This document shows positions 1 through 7,501 of a DNA stretch of 44,571 nucleotides, piece after piece. The stretch spans positions 1 to 44,571 of the forward strand of contig NZ_SWMS01000036.1 in the NCBI RefSeq assembly GCF_005146945.1, in the 5' to 3' direction. The notes beneath the pieces are model-generated. The model was not told the origin of the DNA and did not search any database. It saw only the letters and a list, made by a program, of their open reading frames with translations. The translations under genes were made by a program, and so were the position numbers. The number at the start of each line of letters is the position of its first letter. Within the stretch, counting starts at the first letter, position 1. This DNA is from Prauserella endophytica. Its GTDB lineage: Bacteria > Actinomycetota > Actinomycetes > Mycobacteriales > Pseudonocardiaceae.

Positions 1-94
1 TGCCCGTACCCATCCCGCCGGATTTCACCCCGGCGTGTCGGGCCAGAAACACCGCTCACGACACAGTCCCGGCGACGCTCTCAGTGAGCCTTTT

Positions 95-889
95 TCATCC
101 TTGGTGGTGGGGGTGGTGTTCGAGGGTGTGGATGGCTTTGGCGAGTGCGGTGACGTGGTGGGGGCTGCAGCGGACGCGGGTGAGGATGCGCCAAGCTTTG
201 AGGGTGGCGAAGCCGCGTTCACCGGGGGCGCGGACGCGGGCGAGGGCGGTGTTGGCCACGCGTTGGCCGGGGTTGAGTTCGCGGGTGGTGATATGGCCGC
301 CGCCCACGCGCTTGTAGGGGGTGATCACCCCGTTGGCGATGTGGTGGTAGCCGCTGTCGGCCAGCACGGTGATGCCGGCTTGGCGGCAGGCGTCGGGGAT
401 GTTGTGGTGGCGGGCTGCGGCGGTGTCGTTGACCGCGCCGCGCAGGCCGTCGGAGACCCAGAGCAGCCTGCCGCGCGGGTCGGTGAGTGCTTGCAGGTTG
501 ATGCCGTGGTGGCGGTGTTTGCCGGAGTAGAACGGTCGGTCGGCGGCGAGCCGGTCGGTGCGGATGACGCTGCCGTCGAGGATGGCGTAGTTGTCGCCGT
601 GGCGGGACAGGCGCCGGAGTGCGTCGGTGAGGGTGGGTGCGCGGGCGGCGAGCAGGTGGACCGTTTCGCGGATGTAGCGGTACACGGTGGCGGTCCCGAT
701 GCCGAATCCGGCGGCCAGCCGCGCGTAGGGGTCGCCGTTGCGCAGGTGGGCCAGCACCAGCAGGGCCTGCCGGCCGGCCGAGAGCCGACGCCAGCGGCTG
801 CCGATCCGGCGGCGGTGGACGCGGACCACGGTGGCGACATGCCGCAGATGGGTGGTGGACAGATCGATCGTGCCGGGATACAACAACAC
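95..889 (-). CDS. IS5-family DDE transposase
   Basis: Cuts and joins the ends of its own insertion sequence. The 264-residue protein has an N-terminal helix-turn-helix region (RLAAGFGIGTATVYRYI) and a DDE nuclease core: first Asp in YAILDGSVIRTDRL, second in VLADSGYHH, and a likely Glu in APGERGFATLKAWR. This is the DDE_Tnp_4-like arrangement common in actinomycete IS5 relatives. I chose the GTG at 889 because an AGGAG sits 6 bases upstream (900-896) and the protein then starts at the usual LLYPGTIDLST. An ATG at 934 in the same frame has no ribosome site as good. The reading frame is intact. Family call is from motifs; the subgroup is uncertain. Confidence 0.85.
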   Translation of the reverse strand: MLLYPGTIDLSTTHLRHVATVVRVHRRRIGSRWRRLSAGRQALLVLAHLRNGDPYARLAAGFGIGTATVYRYIRETVHLLAARAPTLTDALRRLSRHGDNYAILDGSVIRTDRLAADRPFYSGKHRHHGINLQALTDPRGRLLWVSDGLRGAVNDTAAARHHNIPDACRQAGITVLADSGYHHIANGVITPYKRVGGGHITTRELNPGQRVANTALARVRAPGERGFATLKAWRILTRVRCSPHHVTALAKAIHTLEHHPHHQG

Positions 890-891
890 GC

Positions 892-948
892 GAAGCTCCT
901 GGTGGTCCTGGGTTGATCTTGGTCGACGATCCATCTACCAGGAGCTTC
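892..948 (-). promoter_or_regulatory. Hairpin that can mask the transposase ribosome-binding site
   Basis: GAAGCTCCTGGT (892-903) and ACCAGGAGCTTC (937-948) form a perfect 12-bp inverted repeat with a 33-base loop, just upstream of the transposase GTG. In the minus-strand transcript, the arm at 903-892 contains the AGGAG that serves the GTG at 889. RNA entering from outside the element would carry both arms and could hide the ribosome site; RNA starting inside the loop would not. IS10, IS50 and IS200 are known to use this logic. Its action here is inference. Confidence 0.6.
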
Positions 949-1143
949 ACTACGTTCGGCACACCAACACGCCAAACCACACAAAGATCAAGATGGAAAA
1001 GGCTCAGTGGGAGCCACAGGACTGGGAGGAAATTGGGAGGAGTGACCCGCGCTGAACCGCGTCGAACGGCCATGAACGGCTCCCAGCACCACCGCGCCGA
1101 CCTGCCGGATCTCCATTTCCGCAGGTCAAAGGGCTGTCGGTAG

Positions 1144-1193
1144 CTACCTTGACACGGTAGAGGTCACTGGTTCGATCCCAGTATCGCGCACCA
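1144..1193 (+). pseudogene. 3' fragment of tRNA-Val(GAC)
   Basis: Shows an anticodon stem CTACC/GGTAG around loop TTGACAC (anticodon GAC, 1151-1153), a variable loop, a T-arm ACTGG-TTCGATC-CCAGT (1166-1182) and an acceptor 3' half ATCGCGC followed by encoded ACCA (1190-1193). The expected 5' acceptor strand and D-arm (about 25 nt starting GCGCGAT) are absent: the preceding bases read AAAGGGCTGTCGGTAG. A tRNA cut to its 3' part is the classic trace of integration or excision at a tRNA gene. Alternatively a deletion, perhaps linked to the neighbouring IS, removed the 5' half. Confidence 0.8.
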
Positions 1194-1198
1194 CCTGT

Positions 1199-1253
1199 TT
1201 TCCCAGGTCAGACCCCCAACGGTGATCATCACCGGTGGGGGTTTCGTCGTTGC
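1199..1253 (+). terminator. Terminator-like hairpin after the tRNA fragment; one copy of a direct repeat
   Basis: ACCCCCAACGGTGA (1212-1225) pairs with TCACCGGTGGGGGT (1229-1242) at 13 of 14 positions around a 3-base loop and is followed by TTCGTCGTTG. The whole stretch, from TTCCCAGGTCAGACCCCC onward, is repeated in the same orientation near 40673-40726 with only a few changes. Its place directly after the tRNA 3' end fits a terminator of that tRNA. Confidence 0.65.
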
Positions 1254-1668
1254 TGGAGGCGTTGATCTTGCCTTGCTGTGTTCATCCCGTCTGTGTTCAC
1301 CACTGAACGCACCAGCTACGGGCACCCTCTGACTGCAATGTGCCCATCGGCGAGGCCGCGCCGCCGCGAACCACCCACAACATCGCGGACAGGTCCTTCC
1401 CTCCCGAATAGGAGACGCCGGCCGGCTGTAATCGAACCGCCCCGACACACCAACGGCCCGCGAACGCCTCCCGCGTTGCGTGGCGGCTTCTCAGGCTCCG
1501 CTCGACCTGTCCCAGGACGGTTCGCGGCTGCGTCACGGCAGACCCGCCCGACGCGGGAGCCCGGCCGTTCATGCACCACCCGCTGAGCCGGGCGGCACAA
1601 CCAGTGGCCGGGCTCGAGGCACCACAGGGCGATTCCGGCCACACGCCGACCTACGGCTGTCCGACGGG
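1254..1668. other. Gene-poor stretch with a possible PP-loop fragment
   Basis: No convincing intact gene. On the minus strand one open frame (1644-1297) contains VSYSGGKDLSAML at about 1374-1413, close to the SGGKDS nucleotide-binding PP-loop of the PAPS reductase/DndC-type ATPases. The rest of the frame is Arg/Ser-rich and does not look like a domain, so at most this is a decayed remnant. It could be chance in GC-rich DNA. Confidence 0.2.
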
Positions 1669-1914
1669 TCAGGGGCGCGCTAGCACGGTGACGAGAATGC
1701 GGTGCACGACTTCATGATCGCGCGGATCGTGCAAGCGGTAATCCTCGCCGGGCAAGGTATACCACTCGTCGGCCCCCTGGTACGTGATCGCCAGCGCGAG
1801 CACACCGTCGTCGTCACAGGTGGTGCGCAACTCGAGCTCGCCGCTGATCACGCCCACCTCGGCGGTCATCACGCCGTGGCTTGCCGTGAAGACCGAGGAC
1901 TGTTCTTCTGTCAT
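1669..1914 (-). CDS. Small protein of unknown function (81 aa)
   Basis: Starts MTEEQSSVFTASHGV and ends VVHRILVTVLARP. I do not recognise a family. The protein is acidic and soluble, with an alternating hydrophobic pattern (GELELRTTC, VLALAITYQG) suggesting a small beta-rich fold, then EWYTLPGEDYRL. There is no signal peptide or membrane segment. The ATG at 1914 has GGGAG about 7 bases upstream; longer in-frame starts would overlap the upstream nuclease gene and give Arg-rich nonsense. It lies 67 bp downstream of the nuclease gene on the same strand, so co-transcription is possible. Confidence 0.6.
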   Translation of the reverse strand: MTEEQSSVFTASHGVMTAEVGVISGELELRTTCDDDGVLALAITYQGADEWYTLPGEDYRLHDPRDHEVVHRILVTVLARP

Positions 1915-1981
1915 CCCAGGACTCCCTATGCCGCAACGCCGCGGCGTCATACGCGCGCCCACGACGCCGCGGCGAGAGGAC

Positions 1982-2641
1982 TCAGTACGAGCAGCTGTTG
2001 AGCATGCTCTGCAAGGCGGACTTCTCCGACGACTGCAGGTGCAGCCCCCAACGGTACTTGGTGTGAATCCACCACTTCGCATACGCGCAGCGGGCACCGG
2101 AACGCGGCGGCTGCCACGTGGACGGGTCCTGGTCACCCTTGGCCTGGTTCACATTGTCGGTCACCGCGATCAGCTGCGGGCCATTGAGGTCGTTGGCGAA
2201 CGACTGGCGCTTGGACGTCGTCCAGTGACTAGCCCCGGACCGCCACGCCTCGGCCAGCGGCACGATGTGGTCGATGTCCAAATCGGACGCCTGGTACCAG
2301 ACGGCCCCATCGTAATAGCTGTACCAACGGCCGGACGTGGGATAGCAGTCGGACCCAACCGTGACCGAATCGGCGTCGCGCTTGAGCACGGTTTCGCGGG
2401 TGTTGCAGGTTCCGGAGATGGTGATCCAATGCGGGAATCTGTCACGAGAGTAGCCCGTCATCGACTCCTGTGACCGGACGGACAGCGAGTTCAGCTGCGA
2501 CTGTGCGGTCGCCTTGGACGGCGTCCCCGGCGGTAGCGCCACAGCGGACGGGACACAAACGATCGATCCGGCAGCGAACGACAGCACCGCGACAGCGACG
2601 GTGAGCAAGCCACTCAGCGAATTTCTCGGCGAGAGCACCAC
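1982..2641 (-). CDS. Secreted HNH endonuclease family protein (DUF1524)
   Basis: A 219-residue exported nuclease of the GmrSD C-terminal/DUF1524 type. It has a hydrophobic signal segment (about 9-36, likely cleaved after VPSAVA). The catalytic region contains DIDHIVPLAEAW (122-133) and the downstream metal/nucleic-acid-binding part NDLNGPQLIAVTDNVNQAKGD (shown in two halves: NDLNGPQLIA, VTDNVNQAKGD). Related actinomycete proteins are secreted nonspecific nucleases. Cysteines at about 79, 99, 185 and 217 could form disulfides. The GTG at 2641 has AAGGG about 10 bases upstream. It is divergent from the exported PhoD gene; a joint role in phosphate recovery from extracellular DNA is inference. 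Confidence 0.85.
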   Translation of the reverse strand: MVLSPRNSLSGLLTVAVAVLSFAAGSIVCVPSAVALPPGTPSKATAQSQLNSLSVRSQESMTGYSRDRFPHWITISGTCNTRETVLKRDADSVTVGSDCYPTSGRWYSYYDGAVWYQASDLDIDHIVPLAEAWRSGASHWTTSKRQSFANDLNGPQLIAVTDNVNQAKGDQDPSTWQPPRSGARCAYAKWWIHTKYRWGLHLQSSEKSALQSMLNSCSY

Positions 2642-2956
2642 TTTGTGAACCCTTCAGGCAGAAGATACCGGCGCTCACACGATGTGCGGGCTCGGTGAAA
2701 TGAACGTTCTGCCTCCATGACGCGGTGCTGGCCGGTTTGCGAACGGTTCGCGTGTCCTCAGCCTCACGCCCGAAGCGAGGCGCGGTTCCCCGTGTCGCGG
2801 CGCGACGCGCACGCCGGCGTGGCGGCGCCGAGCTACCCGGAGAGCCGTCGAACGGACGCACTGAGTTCGCGGGACAGGCTATGGGCGTTCACCTGATCGA
2901 GGGTTTGATCGGTCAAAGTTGGCGGGCTTCCGTCCGGTTCGCATGGAGGTTCCGTC
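2642..2956. promoter_or_regulatory. Divergent intergenic region between nuclease and phoD
   Basis: This 315-bp stretch must hold promoters for both genes. One GTTCACC (2887-2893) lies about 64 bp before the phoD start; this is the core heptamer bound by PhoP in Streptomyces. I see no good second copy at the expected 11-bp spacing, so a true PHO box is only possible. GGAGGT (2945-2950) is the phoD ribosome site. No other gene is evident. Confidence 0.35.
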
Positions 2957-4543
2957 GTGTCCGATCGTTCGTCTTCGCATTTCTCGCGCCGTACGTTGCT
3001 GGGCGGGGTGACCGGTGCCGCGGCGCTGGGCGTCACCGCGCTGGGTGGCTCCGGACTCGCCGCGGCGCGGGCGAGTTCTTCGCCGCCGAAGGTCGTCGAC
3101 CCATTCACGCTGGGAGTGGCCTCCGGCGATCCGCTGCCCGACGGCGTGGTGCTGTGGACCAGGCTGGCGCCCGACCCACTCAACGGCGGCGGCATGCCGA
3201 CGCGGCCGGTGCCGGTGCAGTGGCAGGTCGCCACCGACGAGCGGTTCGCCACGATCGTGCGCGAAGGCACGGTTCTCGCGCACCCGGAGAGCGCACACTC
3301 GGTGCACATCGAGGTGAGTGGCCTGCAGCCACGGCGCGAGTACTTCTACCGGTTCCGCGCCGAATCGGAACTGAGCCCGGTGGGGCGGACGAAAACGGCG
3401 CCCGCGTTGGGCGCGCCGATCGACGCGGTGACCTTCAGTTTCCTGTCCTGCCAGAACTTCCCGGCCGGCTACTACACCGCATACCGCAACATGGTTGACG
3501 AGGACCTCGACCTCGTGATCCACCTCGGAGACTACATCTACGAAGGCCCGTCGCAGGGCACCCTCGGCCGGGGACACCTGCCGGAGGTCGAAGTGCGGAG
3601 CCTGGCCGACTATCGCATCCGCCACGCGCAGTACAAGACAGACGCCGACCTGCAGGCCGCCCACGCCGCATTCCCCTGGCTGGTCACGTGGGACGACCAC
3701 GAGGTCGAGAACAACTACGCCGACGAGGAATCCGATCCGGACACTCCCCCGGCGCAGTTCCTCGCTCGCCGCGCGGTCGCCTATCAGGCCTACTACGAGC
3801 ACATGCCGCTGCGGCGCAGCTCGATGCCCACCGGACCGGACATGACCTTGTACCGGCGCATCTCCTACGGCGAGCTGGTCGACTTCAACGTGCTCGACAC
3901 CCGCCAGTACCGCTCCGACCAGCCGCGCGCGTGCGCACCGGAAACCCGGGACCCCAGCGGGTACTGCGCCGAGGCCCTCGACGAGGGCCGCACCATGTTG
4001 GGTGCCCGGCAGCGGCAGTGGCTGCTCGACGGGCTGGCGAACTCGCCGGCCCGGTGGAAGGTACTGGCCCAGCAAGTGCCGTTCGCGCCCATGGACCAGG
4101 ACGCCGACCTCGCCGAGCGCTCGTTCGGCGGCGACAAATGGGACGGCTATGTGGCGGACCGGCAGCGCATCCTCGACCTCATCGCCCAGCGCCAGGTCGA
4201 CAACCCCGTGGTGATCACCGGCGACGTGCATGTCAACCGGGTCTGCAACGTCCCCCCGAACTTCACCGACTTCGACGCCGCACCGGTGGCCACCGAGTTC
4301 ATCGGCACCTCGGTCACCTCCGGCGGAGACCGCACCCTCAACATCCGCTACGACATCGACCCGAACAACCCACACCTGCTCTTCCGCGACAACCACCACG
4401 GCTACGTCCGCTGCACACTCAAGCACGACCAGTGGGTGGCCGACTACCGCGTCGTCGACACCGTCGAAGCCCCGACATCACCGATCCACACCCTCGCATC
4501 GTTCGCAGTCGACAGCGGCAAGGCGGGAGCCCACCGCACCTGA
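2957..4543 (+). CDS. phoD: Tat-exported PhoD-family alkaline phosphatase/phosphodiesterase
   Basis: A 528-residue secreted metallophosphoesterase that releases phosphate from phosphodiesters and monoesters outside the cell. The N-terminus has a twin-arginine signal (SRRTLLGG at about 10-17, then an Ala/Gly-rich core ending AAARA). Conserved PhoD blocks follow in order: an N-terminal Ig-like PhoD_N region with VASGDPLPDGVVLWTR, then catalytic LSCQN, HLGDYIYEG, VTWDDHEVENNY, VLDTRQYRSDQ and VITGDVHVNRV, which supply metal-binding Asp, Asn and His residues. Length matches the family. The GTG start at 2957 has GGAGGT 6 bases upstream. It is a single-gene unit, divergent from the secreted nuclease. 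Confidence 0.93.
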   Translation: MSDRSSSHFSRRTLLGGVTGAAALGVTALGGSGLAAARASSSPPKVVDPFTLGVASGDPLPDGVVLWTRLAPDPLNGGGMPTRPVPVQWQVATDERFATIVREGTVLAHPESAHSVHIEVSGLQPRREYFYRFRAESELSPVGRTKTAPALGAPIDAVTFSFLSCQNFPAGYYTAYRNMVDEDLDLVIHLGDYIYEGPSQGTLGRGHLPEVEVRSLADYRIRHAQYKTDADLQAAHAAFPWLVTWDDHEVENNYADEESDPDTPPAQFLARRAVAYQAYYEHMPLRRSSMPTGPDMTLYRRISYGELVDFNVLDTRQYRSDQPRACAPETRDPSGYCAEALDEGRTMLGARQRQWLLDGLANSPARWKVLAQQVPFAPMDQDADLAERSFGGDKWDGYVADRQRILDLIAQRQVDNPVVITGDVHVNRVCNVPPNFTDFDAAPVATEFIGTSVTSGGDRTLNIRYDIDPNNPHLLFRDNHHGYVRCTLKHDQWVADYRVVDTVEAPTSPIHTLASFAVDSGKAGAHRT

Positions 4544-4884
4544 CTGGACAACGGCGGTCGAACCTGGTTCCCGCACTGCGCCCCGGCCAACCAGCGAGCC
4601 GCCGATACCGGCATCCAGTGCACCTGGCCATCGTCGAGCCCGCACTGGCCGTGGCCAGGACAGCGCAGCCCACGCAAGATCTGCTGGCGGTCGGGGTCGT
4701 TGTGCCAGGGCTTTGCTTTCCTTGAGCAGTTGTGTCACGCCGACCACGAGTTCTGACTGTCCACACTGAACAGTCACCACATCATTGTGCCTCTGGCCGG
4801 AAACCAGGCAGCACTCCACAAGATCAGCGCCCGACAGACCCCGGAGGCGCCGTGCACCACTCTCGGTTTCGCAGGGTTGGCAGG
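4544..4884. other. Non-coding stretch, possible gene remnant on the minus strand
   Basis: No intact gene found in this 341-bp gap between the convergent phoD and the GntR gene. On the minus strand, about 4720-4560, a frame reads KPWHNDPDRQQILRGL, CPGHGQCGLDDGQVHWMPV and SAARWLAGAQCGNQ, which looks more protein-like than its surroundings. It has no clear start or ribosome site, so it may be a decayed fragment of unknown origin. No strong terminator hairpin was seen. Confidence 0.25.
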
Positions 4885-5673
4885 TCAGCCCCGGCGCACC
4901 GCCAGGTCCGGACGACCGCGCGCCGAGGTCGGGCGTTCCACGAGCATGACGTGGAACGAGTAGCGGTCGGCCCGGTAGACGTGCGCGCCGTACTCGACGA
5001 AGTTGCCCGACCGGTCGAACACGGTGCGTCGCACCATCGGCACGGGACTGCGGCGGGCCACCTCCAGCAGCTCGGCCTCGAGGGGCTCCGCTGACCGGCA
5101 GGTGATCACCTGGTCCACCAGGTGTGGGTGCACGCCCTGGCCGCGCAGGATCCGATAGAGCCCCTCGCGCTGGAGCCGCTCCGCCGTCAGCTGAGGGCCA
5201 CCGAGGGGCAACCAGTTGCGCAGCACGGCGAGCGGGCGTCCGTCGGCACTGCGCACTCGCTCGATCCGCACCATTGTGCCGAGGTCGCGGCCGAGCCGGG
5301 CTGCCAGTTCCGGTGGGCACGGGCCCCGCTCGAGCGTCAGCACGCGGGTGGTCGGGTCCCGGCCCTCCCGCGACAGGTCGTCGTAGAGGCTTTCGATCGT
5401 GAGCGGGCGGTCGATCGGGGTCGGCAGGATCACCGTGCCGATACTCGGCCTGCGGGTCACGAGTCCGCGCGACACCAGTTCGGCGAACGCGCGGCGCAGC
5501 GTCGGGCGGGAGACCCCTAGCCGCCGGCTTAGGTCGAGCTCGTTCTCCAGCTGCTCGCCCGCCCGGAGCTCACCGTTGCGGATGCGGACCTCGATCTGGT
5601 TCGCGATCTGGGCATACAGCGGCTCCCTGGCGTCGCGGTCCAGGGCGACCAGGAGTTCCGTCGGTTCGGCCAC
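4885..5673 (-). CDS. GntR-family regulator, HutC/UTRA type
   Basis: A 262-residue ligand-responsive DNA-binding protein. Residues about 15-85 form the GntR winged helix (PLYAQIANQIEVRIRNGEL, then LSRRLGVSRPTLRRAFAEL and GLVTRRPSIGTVI). Residues about 95-250 form a UTRA effector domain, with VRIERVRSADGRPLAVLRNWLP cut here into VRIERVRSADG and PLAVLRNWLP, and FVEYGAHVYRADRYSF near the end. HutC-type relatives usually repress a neighbouring transport or catabolic operon and let go when the substrate or a phosphorylated intermediate binds. It is divergent from the ABC transporter operon, which is the obvious target. Confidence 0.9.
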   Translation of the reverse strand: MAEPTELLVALDRDAREPLYAQIANQIEVRIRNGELRAGEQLENELDLSRRLGVSRPTLRRAFAELVSRGLVTRRPSIGTVILPTPIDRPLTIESLYDDLSREGRDPTTRVLTLERGPCPPELAARLGRDLGTMVRIERVRSADGRPLAVLRNWLPLGGPQLTAERLQREGLYRILRGQGVHPHLVDQVITCRSAEPLEAELLEVARRSPVPMVRRTVFDRSGNFVEYGAHVYRADRYSFHVMLVERPTSARGRPDLAVRRG

Positions 5674-5723
5674 ACGCCTCTCCAGTGACTACGCCGCCCG
5701 CGCATCGTTCCGCGTCGAGCTGG

Positions 5724-5762
5724 CTTTGTAAGCATAAAGGCTTGACTATTGTCAGCACAAAG
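5724..5762. promoter_or_regulatory. Candidate GntR operator/promoter
   Basis: In the 182-bp divergent gap, nested symmetry is visible: AAGC-N6-GCTT (5730-5743) and an outer CTTTGT (5724-5729) matched by ACAAAG (5757-5762). A TTGACT (5742-5747) that could serve as a -35 box for the plus-strand operon overlaps it. This patch is clearly AT-richer than its surroundings. GntR/HutC regulators bind such short palindromes between divergent genes. Assignment is by position and symmetry only. Confidence 0.4.
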
Positions 5763-5855
5763 GTGAGGCTTCCACCACCCCCGCGGTTACGCTGCGAAAC
5801 CGCTACCGCAGAACGGCCATGCGCAGGGAACCCACGATGTAGTGGAAGGAGCGGC

Positions 5856-6665
5856 ATGACCAACGTCGAGTGGCGCCGAGCTCGCCGGAGGCGCCGGGTA
5901 CGTGCCACCTCGGTCGGAGCGGCCAGTACGATCGCGCTGGCCGGGCTCTGGTACCTCAGCACGGACGGACTCGGGCTCGTCTCCCCGCTGTTTCTCCCCT
6001 CCCCCGTGGCCGTCTTCGAACGACTCATCGAGTTCACCCAGCGTGACTATCAAGGTGCGACGCTCATCGGCCACCTGTTCGCGAGCCTGCGGATCGTCGC
6101 CATCGGGTGGTTCGTAGCCGGAGTGATCGGATTGCCGCTCGGCGTGGCCATGGGGTGGTCGCGGCGGGTGCGCACGGTCGTCTCCCCGGTCTTCGAGCTG
6201 ATCCGGCCCATCCCGCCGATCGCGTGGATCCCGCTGGCCATCCTCTGGTTCGGGCTGGGCACCGAGGCGCGCGTGTTCGTGGTCACGATCTCGGCGGTCG
6301 TGCCCTGGGTGCTGAACTCCTACGAGGCCGTCGCCGGGGTGGACAAACTACTGGCCAAGGCGAGCCGCTCGCTGGGCGCGCCGAGCAGGCGCACCCTGGT
6401 CGAGGTGGTACTGCCTGCCGCGGTGCCCACGCTGGTCGGGGGCGCGCGCATCGCGCTCGGCAACGCGTGGATGACCGTGGTCGCCGCCGAACTCCTCGGT
6501 GCCACCGCCGGGCTCGGATTCGTCGCGCTCAACGCACGGTCCACATTGGATCCGGACATCATGCTCGTCGCGATGCTGTTGATCGGGCTGCTCGGCGTCG
6601 TGTTCTCCGAGGGCCTGCGGCTGGTCGAGAAGCGGCTCTCCGGTTGGAAGGAGAGCGCGGCATGA
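5856..6665 (+). CDS. ABC transporter permease, TauC/SsuC type
   Basis: A 269-residue inner-membrane subunit of an importer. After an Arg-rich cytoplasmic start it shows about six hydrophobic spans and the binding-protein-dependent permease signature (EVVLPAAVPTLVGGARIALG) with RPIPPIAWIPLAILWFGLG, typical of the nitrate/sulfonate/taurine class. The ATG at 5856 has GGAAGGAG a few bases upstream. It overlaps the second permease by 4 bases (ATGA), so they are translationally coupled. The two permeases are related but distinct and probably form a heterodimer. Confidence 0.88.
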   Translation: MTNVEWRRARRRRRVRATSVGAASTIALAGLWYLSTDGLGLVSPLFLPSPVAVFERLIEFTQRDYQGATLIGHLFASLRIVAIGWFVAGVIGLPLGVAMGWSRRVRTVVSPVFELIRPIPPIAWIPLAILWFGLGTEARVFVVTISAVVPWVLNSYEAVAGVDKLLAKASRSLGAPSRRTLVEVVLPAAVPTLVGGARIALGNAWMTVVAAELLGATAGLGFVALNARSTLDPDIMLVAMLLIGLLGVVFSEGLRLVEKRLSGWKESAA

Positions 6666-7501
6666 CCACGACCACGCGGCGCCCCGTGCCAGCCACGGCA
6701 CGGCGCCGGACCTGGCCCGCTATCGGCACGCTCGGGCTCGCGTCCAGCGGCATCGTCACCCTCGTCGCGACCTGGTGGATCGCGGCCGACGTGTTCGACC
6801 TCTCCGAGAACGGCGTCCTCGCCTCGCCTCTCGCGGTCCTCGAACGGCTCGTCACCCTCACCTACGACCCGCTCGCCGGGCTCACCCTGCCGGGCCACGC
6901 GCTCGCCTCCTTCGAACGCTGGGGCGCGGGGTTCGCCGTCGCCGCGGCGCTCGGGCTGCTACTCGGATTCGCGTTCGCGTGGTGGCCGGGCTTCCGGTCC
7001 GCGCTGTTGCCCGCGTTCGAGGTGCTCCGCTACATCCCGCCGTTCGCCTGGATCCCGCTCGCCATCCTCTGGTTCGGGCCCGGGTTCACCGCACAGGCGT
7101 TCGTGGTGTTCATCGCGGTGCTGCCGCCGTGCGTGCTCAACGCCGAACTCGGTGTGCGCTCGGTCGACGACTACGTGGTCAAGGCCAGCAGGGTGCTCGG
7201 CGCCAGCCGGATGTCCACATTGGTCACCACGGTCGTGCCCGCAAGCCTGCCGACCGCGCTCACCGGACTGCGCATCGGCGTTGGCAACGGCTGGATGGCC
7301 CTGATGGGCGCGGAGCTCATCGTCGGCCGCTCCGGCCTCGGCTACGTGATCCTCTCGGGCCAACAGAGCAACGATCCGGCAACCGTCCTCGCCGGCATGG
7401 TCGCCATCGGCGTGCTCGGCGCGCTGATGGACCGCGGCGTCCGCTTCATGGCCAACCCGTTCATCCGATGGCGAAAGGGGGTCGAGACCGGTGCCGCTTG
7501 A
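6662..7501 (+). CDS. Second ABC transporter permease, TauC/SsuC type
   Basis: A 279-residue membrane subunit related to the upstream permease: the block RYIPPFAWIPLAILWFGPG matches RPIPPIAWIPLAILWFGLG in its partner. It has about six membrane spans and the permease loop TVVPASLPTALTGLRIGVG that contacts the ATPase. The start overlaps the upstream stop (ATGA at 6662-6665), and the 3' end overlaps the annotated ATPase start by 11 bases. Two different permease subunits in one TauC-like importer is less common than a homodimer. Confidence 0.88.
   Translation: MTTTTRRPVPATARRRTWPAIGTLGLASSGIVTLVATWWIAADVFDLSENGVLASPLAVLERLVTLTYDPLAGLTLPGHALASFERWGAGFAVAAALGLLLGFAFAWWPGFRSALLPAFEVLRYIPPFAWIPLAILWFGPGFTAQAFVVFIAVLPPCVLNAELGVRSVDDYVVKASRVLGASRMSTLVTTVVPASLPTALTGLRIGVGNGWMALMGAELIVGRSGLGYVILSGQQSNDPATVLAGMVAIGVLGALMDRGVRFMANPFIRWRKGVETGAA

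Larger units (their letters stand above)
77..1014. mobile_element. IS5-like insertion sequence with terminal inverted repeats
   Basis: One transposase gene lies between imperfect inverted ends. The left end (77-102) reads GCTCTCAGTGAGCCTTTTTC and the right end, reverse-complemented (about 989-1014), reads GCTCCCACTGAGCCTTTTCC; they continue to match past these 20 bases. Similarity weakly continues outward (CAGTCC near 66-71 and, inverted, near 1017-1022), so the true ends may lie about 10 bp further out. I could not settle a target-site duplication. The element appears intact, so it may be mobile. Confidence 0.8.

Noticed and set aside
1212-1242. Terminator hairpin considered as a riboswitch or attachment core
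   Set aside because: Simple stem after a tRNA 3' end, repeated after another gene; terminator explains it better.
2879-4426. Long minus-strand open frame opposite phoD (about 515 codons)
   Set aside because: Antisense to a clear PhoD gene; composition is Val/Gly/Arg-rich with no domain. It is a GC-skew shadow.
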